Source: Candidatus Borrarchaeum yapensis
Lineage (GTDB): Archaea; Asgardarchaeota; Sifarchaeia; Borrarchaeales; Borrarchaeaceae
Length of the DNA stretch: 34,208 nucleotides
NCBI GenBank assembly: GCA_016840515.1
Contig: JAEOSF010000040.1
Span: 1-34,208 of the forward strand
Direction of reading: 5' to 3'
Part shown: positions 30,675-34,208 of the stretch, piece after piece
Layout: the number at the start of each line of letters is the position of its first letter
How positions within the stretch are numbered: position 1 is the first letter of the stretch
Notes under the pieces: model-generated
Told to the model about the DNA's origin: nothing
Databases searched by the model: none
Seen by the model: only the letters and a program-made list of their open reading frames with translations
Translations under genes and position numbers: made by a program

Positions 30675-31436
30675 GTGGACTTTTTGGCAAAAATATCAGG
30701 GAGACATATTGAAGATTGGTTGAATGATTTAGATGATCTTGACAAATATACTCGTGCAACCGCTTTAGAAACACTTTCTGATGCCATTCTTGACGATCTA
30801 GATTTATTAGATCTACTTATGCCTCATTTTAAAAGAAAACTGTTAGATAAATCTTCCTTAGTTCAAATGACTGCAATTGAATCCCTTGGAAAGGTCAGTA
30901 AACGACGCCCAGAGTTAGTTTCAGATACTATACCAACTTTAAAAGATTTTTTAAAAGTTCAAGATCGTTACATCCGTGAAGGAACATTAGAACTTATAGG
31001 AGAAATTGGTTCAAGAGAACCTCAGGTAGTTCTAGATTTAATTCCAGACGTTATAGCTTTAATAGAAGCTGATGATCCAGAGATTCAAGAAAAAGTTATT
31101 GAATCTATTGCAAAGATTCTTTCCACAGACTCGCCCCTTGCTTTTAATGATTTACAGAAGTTTACAAATTTCATGCAATTACCTATACAAGAATTAAGAA
31201 AAAAAATCCTCCCATTGCTTGCCTCTAAATTTTCAAGTTTATTGGTAGACCCAGATAACTCTATAAGAAACCAAACTATGGATCTGATCACAACAGTTTC
31301 CAGTAAAGATTTAACTTTTATCAGAGAACTTATTCCATTCCTTATTGAGAAATTAGCAGATGAAAGCATTGTTTCTTCAGTTATACAGAGTTTAATAGAG
31401 TTATTACCTTTGATCCGTGAGGCAATCAGGAAATAG
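30675..31436 (+). CDS. HEAT-like repeat protein
   Basis: An all-helical protein of 253 residues from GTG 30675, or 250 from TTG 30684 (SD-like AAGGGTGGA fits the TTG better). Repeating helix pairs recur about every 35-40 residues: YTRATALETLSDAI, SLVQMTAIESLGKVSKRRPELV, RYIREGTLELIGEIGSREPQVV, PEIQEKVIESIAKIL, NSIRNQTMDLITTVSSKD. Each is followed by L-I-P-x-L/V-I-x-L, the pattern of HEAT/Armadillo solenoids. Such proteins are scaffolds; no enzyme motif is present. Being separated from the hdr operon by a T-tract it may be transcribed alone, but close following suggests read-through is possible. Partner unknown. Confidence 0.7.
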   Translation: MDFLAKISGRHIEDWLNDLDDLDKYTRATALETLSDAILDDLDLLDLLMPHFKRKLLDKSSLVQMTAIESLGKVSKRRPELVSDTIPTLKDFLKVQDRYIREGTLELIGEIGSREPQVVLDLIPDVIALIEADDPEIQEKVIESIAKILSTDSPLAFNDLQKFTNFMQLPIQELRKKILPLLASKFSSLLVDPDNSIRNQTMDLITTVSSKDLTFIRELIPFLIEKLADESIVSSVIQSLIELLPLIREAIRK

Positions 31437-31478
31437 ACTCACAGTATTATCGATTTAAAAAACTTCTAATTTCTCTTG

Positions 31479-31495
31479 GTTTTGTGTTTTTCTTC
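31479..31495 (+). terminator. T-rich terminator after the HEAT-like gene
   Basis: GGTTTTGTGTTTTTCTT, about 45 bases after the stop, before the convergent thioredoxin-reductase-like gene. Confidence 0.4.
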
Positions 31496-31540
31496 TATCT
31501 CACGAAAAAGAGAAATAAAACAAGAATAAGTCTTCAGGGT

Positions 31541-32473
31541 TCATTTATGTTTACGTACCCAGTTTATCGCGCTAATTGCAGCTGATGAACCTTCTCCAAT
31601 GGCCGTTGCAATTTGCCGTCTTCCACCTGTCACATCTCCTGCTGCAAAAACACCATCAATATTTGTGGCTTGGCTTAAACGATTGACTTTGATAAAACCG
31701 TTTTTTGTTAATTCGATACCTAAATCTTTTGCCAGTGCAGCGTTAGGTGCAGTACCACCCTCTACAAAGACTGCTGAAGTTTTTAAGGTATTTATTTTTC
31801 CTTCTTTGTCAGTAAAAACAACACATGTTACTCGATCTTCACCAATTATCTCATTTACAGTTATACTATATAGCAATTGTATATTCCGCAATTCCTCAAG
31901 TCGTTTCATATAGGTTGATTCACATTTTAGTTCTTCTTTAGTACATAGTATTGTCACTGAACTACCCAATCCACCTAAATATAAAGCTCCTTTAGCAGCA
32001 CCATTACCATACCCAGCAACTATCGTATCTCGACCACCAAATAGAGCTCCATCACAGATGGTACAATATGATACACCTTTTAGATAGAATTCTTCTTCGC
32101 CAGGTACATCCAATTTTCTATAATAGGCTCCGGTTGCCAAAATAAGTGAGTATCCGGTGAATCTTTTATCGTCCGCAGTTATTACTTTGAATAAACCATT
32201 TTCATTCTTTTCCAGTTTTTTGACATTAGCAGAAAAAACTTCGCAACCCCATTTTTTTGCCTGTGTATAGATGAGTTCTGATATTTCAAGTCCTTGAAGT
32301 CCATCTGGGAATCCAGGATAGTTTTCAACAATTCCAGCCTTGGCCAACTGAGAATCATAATGTGTTCCGAAAATCATTGACTTTAAATTAGCTCTTGCAG
32401 CGTATATCCCTGCAGTTAAGCCCGCAGGACCTGCACCTATTATTAAAACATCATATAAATCAGCAGAAGTCAT
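31541..32473 (-). CDS. Thioredoxin reductase-like flavoprotein with non-canonical pyridine-nucleotide site
   Basis: A 310-residue protein of the low-Mr thioredoxin reductase family: FAD motif I-I-G-A-G-P-A-G-L-T-A (11-21), E-N-Y-P-G-F, L-A-T-G-A, redox pair Cys137-T-I-Cys140-D-G-A, and the C-terminal GVFAAGDVTGGRRQIATAIGEG. The second Rossmann segment reads G-Y-G-N-G-A (154-159) and then L-C-T-K-E-E, where NADPH-dependent enzymes have G-G-G-D-S-A and H-R-R-x-x-x-R. The phosphate-binding arginines are thus missing. The electron donor may be NADH, F420H2 (as in methanogen DFTR) or ferredoxin (as in clostridial FFTR). The ATG has SD AGGAGATC; a promoter is seen at 32511-32520. Confidence 0.88.
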   Translation of the reverse strand: MTSADLYDVLIIGAGPAGLTAGIYAARANLKSMIFGTHYDSQLAKAGIVENYPGFPDGLQGLEISELIYTQAKKWGCEVFSANVKKLEKNENGLFKVITADDKRFTGYSLILATGAYYRKLDVPGEEEFYLKGVSYCTICDGALFGGRDTIVAGYGNGAAKGALYLGGLGSSVTILCTKEELKCESTYMKRLEELRNIQLLYSITVNEIIGEDRVTCVVFTDKEGKINTLKTSAVFVEGGTAPNAALAKDLGIELTKNGFIKVNRLSQATNIDGVFAAGDVTGGRRQIATAIGEGSSAAISAINWVRKHK

Positions 32474-32510
32474 TTTTGATCTCCTGAAACCTTTTTAAAA
32501 AATGAGAAAC

Positions 32511-32520
32511 GTATTTAAGC
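32511..32520 (-). promoter_or_regulatory. TATA box of the thioredoxin-reductase-like gene
   Basis: GCTTAAATAC on the minus strand, about 42 bases before the ATG at 32473, predicts a leader of about 17 bases that includes the SD. Confidence 0.45.
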
Positions 32521-32634
32521 TCTGATACTTTGTCTTAAACGTGATTACTCCGCTGTGTGGATAGCACAACGCTCTTATTTAAGATTTTTCATACAAAAAA
32601 GAATGAACAGAATTCGAGCAATACAGGTTTTTAT

Positions 32635-33411
32635 TCATTTAATCGCAGTTAAAACCTCAGATAACTCTGATAGGGCGAGTTTCTTTTTGTCATATCCTTC
32701 TTTTATCTTTTTCAATTCCTGGGTATAATTGACTTCACTTAATTCGCCTGTCGCGTATCTCGTTTCCAAAATCTCCAATTTTTCTTTCATGTTTTGTCTT
32801 TCTTCTTCTAACTTTCTCTTCCATAACTGCATTTTTGCTATTTCATCTCTTCTTTTTTTACTTGCATTTGCATACTTTTCTTCATACTCTACCTTCATTT
32901 TTTGATAAACTTCTTTGCTTAGATTTTTTTCTTTTCTAACTGAGTCTAACTTTTGAAGCCGCTCGCTCCATAATTCCTCGTCTTCAGTTAATACTTCGTG
33001 AGGTAAAGGCTTTATTTTGCCTTCTAAACCATTTTTCTTTTCCTTTAAAGTTGCGAACTGTCCTTTTAGGTCCTTTATTTCATCAGTGTATTCAGCCATA
33101 TCCACTTCGCCGCTTTTTATTTTATCCATTATTCTTTCCACTTCAACCGAAAGTTTTTCCATCTTTTCTTTGGTTGATTTAAGCTCTCCACGGTAGCTGA
33201 ATTGTTCATATAATTCCTTTGGAATTTCTACCTCTTTTATTTCTCGATCCGAAAAAATTGGTTCTTTTTCAAGGGGTGTTGGAGGTGTTGTAGTATGTAT
33301 TGTTGGTTTAGAAATATTTAGTTGAGTGATAGGAGTTCCACACTTTCGGCAGAACTTCTCACCAGGATTTATTTTATTTCCACAATTTGTGCAGTATTTA
33401 ACTTTTGACAT
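32635..33411 (-). CDS. Zinc-ribbon plus coiled-coil protein, copy A
   Basis: 258 residues. The N-terminal zinc ribbon has Cys7, Cys10, Cys21 and Cys24 (KYCTNCGNKI...KFCRKCGTPI). A Thr/Pro linker (about 35-50) is followed by 190 residues of highly charged helix with coiled-coil character. Short motifs of the form G-E-(V/L)-x-x-x-x-Y-x-x-x-(I/L) recur (KSGEVDMAEYTDEI near 98-111, ATGELSEVNYTQEL near 220-233), like SHOCT-type helical hairpins that often mediate oligomerisation. There is no membrane segment. It follows its paralogue by 19 bases in one operon with an SD (GAGGAA). Function is not recognised; an adaptor or filament-forming role is a guess. Confidence 0.65.
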   Translation of the reverse strand: MSKVKYCTNCGNKINPGEKFCRKCGTPITQLNISKPTIHTTTPPTPLEKEPIFSDREIKEVEIPKELYEQFSYRGELKSTKEKMEKLSVEVERIMDKIKSGEVDMAEYTDEIKDLKGQFATLKEKKNGLEGKIKPLPHEVLTEDEELWSERLQKLDSVRKEKNLSKEVYQKMKVEYEEKYANASKKRRDEIAKMQLWKRKLEEERQNMKEKLEILETRYATGELSEVNYTQELKKIKEGYDKKKLALSELSEVLTAIK

Positions 33412-33430
33412 TTAACTTCCTCTTTAATTT

Positions 33431-34186
33431 TTAATTTCTGCTCAACAGAAAGTTGATTAGAGTTAGAGAATTCTCCATATCCTTTCTCTTTTCTTCTAAT
33501 TCAGTCTTTTTTGGCAGATATTCGTCATCTGGAACTTCTCCAATTTCATATCTAACCAAAGATTCTTCAAGTGTCATTTTAATATTAGATAATCCTTTCT
33601 CCAGAATTTTTTTCCAGCTAATCAATTTATAATGTTCAGAGGCAAGTTCATTTCTTACTGCCTGTAATTTTTCAGAATACTCTCTTTTAAGTTTTGAATA
33701 AGTTGTTTGTGATGTTTTATTTTCCTGAAAAATACGTTCTAACTTACTGAGACGCTCTGCCGCTTCTTGTTCTTGGAATATTAGAAAGTATATACTCAAT
33801 GGTTTAACATCCATTTTCTCTGCAAGTTCTTTTTCCAATAATTCTTTCTCTTCTTTTAATCCTGCAGATTCAGAGTTATATTCTTCATCTGATAACTCCC
33901 CAATGTCTTTCTTTGCGCTTAACTCTTCTAATTTCAAATTAACTGGTCTTAGTTTTTCTTCTATTTTCCAAACGTTGTATGTTGTAACGAGTTGTTTGAA
34001 TGCTTCCCGGGATATTTCTTTTTCCTCTATAGATTCTTCTATTTGAGATGTGCTTTCTGAAATTTCATTCTTATGCGCAACAAAGGTGCTTTGAGGGTCT
34101 ACAGGAGTTCCACAACGATTACAAAATCGTGCACCTGGAACTATAGAATTGCCACACTTTCTGCAGAAACGAACTACTCCACTCAT
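33431..34186 (-). CDS. Zinc-ribbon plus coiled-coil protein, copy B
   Basis: A 251-residue paralogue of copy A: zinc ribbon with Cys8, Cys11, Cys22 and Cys25 (RFCRKCGNSI...RFCNRCGTPV), acidic linker, then long charged helices. The same short repeats occur at matching places (DIGELSDEEYNSES, NKTSQTTYSKLKREY, EIGEVPDDEYLPKK). Equal length and repeat spacing suggest an old duplication and perhaps a hetero-oligomer of A and B. It is the first gene of the pair; the ATG at 34186 lies 22 bases from the window edge, so its promoter is mostly outside. Not assigned to a known family beyond the zinc ribbon. Confidence 0.65.
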   Translation of the reverse strand: MSGVVRFCRKCGNSIVPGARFCNRCGTPVDPQSTFVAHKNEISESTSQIEESIEEKEISREAFKQLVTTYNVWKIEEKLRPVNLKLEELSAKKDIGELSDEEYNSESAGLKEEKELLEKELAEKMDVKPLSIYFLIFQEQEAAERLSKLERIFQENKTSQTTYSKLKREYSEKLQAVRNELASEHYKLISWKKILEKGLSNIKMTLEESLVRYEIGEVPDDEYLPKKTELEEKRKDMENSLTLINFLLSRN

Positions 34187-34208
34187 ATCTGATCATCCGA
34201 AGACTATG

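Noticed and set aside
1..34208. tRNA, rRNA or riboswitch genes.
   Set aside because: I looked in the gaps for T-loop-like GTTCRA segments and cloverleaf pairing and found none that I can support by eye.

Overview
This window is AT-rich archaeal DNA. TATA-box promoters, Shine-Dalgarno (SD) and leaderless starts occur side by side. A Ras/Rab-like small GTPase, two longin-like (roadblock/longin superfamily) domains, an archaeal/actinobacterial-type inositol-1-phosphate synthase and a large heterodisulfide reductase (Hdr) operon with an F420-dehydrogenase-like subunit make an Asgard archaeon (Lokiarchaeota-like or a relative) the best guess. That is an inference from gene content; no rRNA or phylogenetic marker is present.

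Left part (1-6.6 kb): the end of a GNAT acetyltransferase gene. Then come three tandem paralogues of the L-2-amino-thiazoline-4-carboxylate hydrolase-like family, duplicated together with their leader; the middle copy appears to start at CTG. On the other strand lie a UxaA/SuyB-type lyase large subunit without its small subunit, a small CxxC protein, a CPBP membrane protease and a ribbon-helix-helix-like protein with its own likely operator. The small GTPase follows. A solitary IS605/TnpB-type right-end hairpin sits at about 4.0 kb.

Middle (6.6-20.2 kb): two successive GlcD-GlcF modules (FAD 2-hydroxyacid dehydrogenase plus Fe-S/CCG subunit) form a minus-strand operon. Upstream of it is a TnpB-only IS605-group element with distinct base composition. 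Next are a stand-alone Lrp ligand-binding (RAM) domain, an orphan GcvH-like lipoyl protein, a soluble longin-like protein, ino1, and a 1033-residue membrane protein. That protein has an extracellular beta-sandwich region, one membrane segment near the C-terminus, and a cytosolic domain resembling the soluble longin-like protein.

Right part (20.2-31.4 kb): a ten-gene plus-strand operon hdrC1-hdrB1-hdrC2-hdrB2-hdrA1(MvhD fusion)-hdrA2-hdrA3-mvhD-wHTH-frhB. The three HdrA proteins carry different, partly complementary sets of Fe-S modules. With two HdrBC pairs and two MvhD domains they could build an asymmetric flavin-based electron bifurcating or confurcating complex using F420, ferredoxin and disulfide-like acceptors. 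The operon promoter has a perfect palindrome at the BRE/TATA position plus three upstream direct repeats. A near-identical palindrome sits in the same place before the Lrp-RAM gene.

Right edge (30.7-34.2 kb): a HEAT-like repeat protein, a thioredoxin reductase lacking the usual NADPH motif, and two paralogous zinc-ribbon/coiled-coil proteins.
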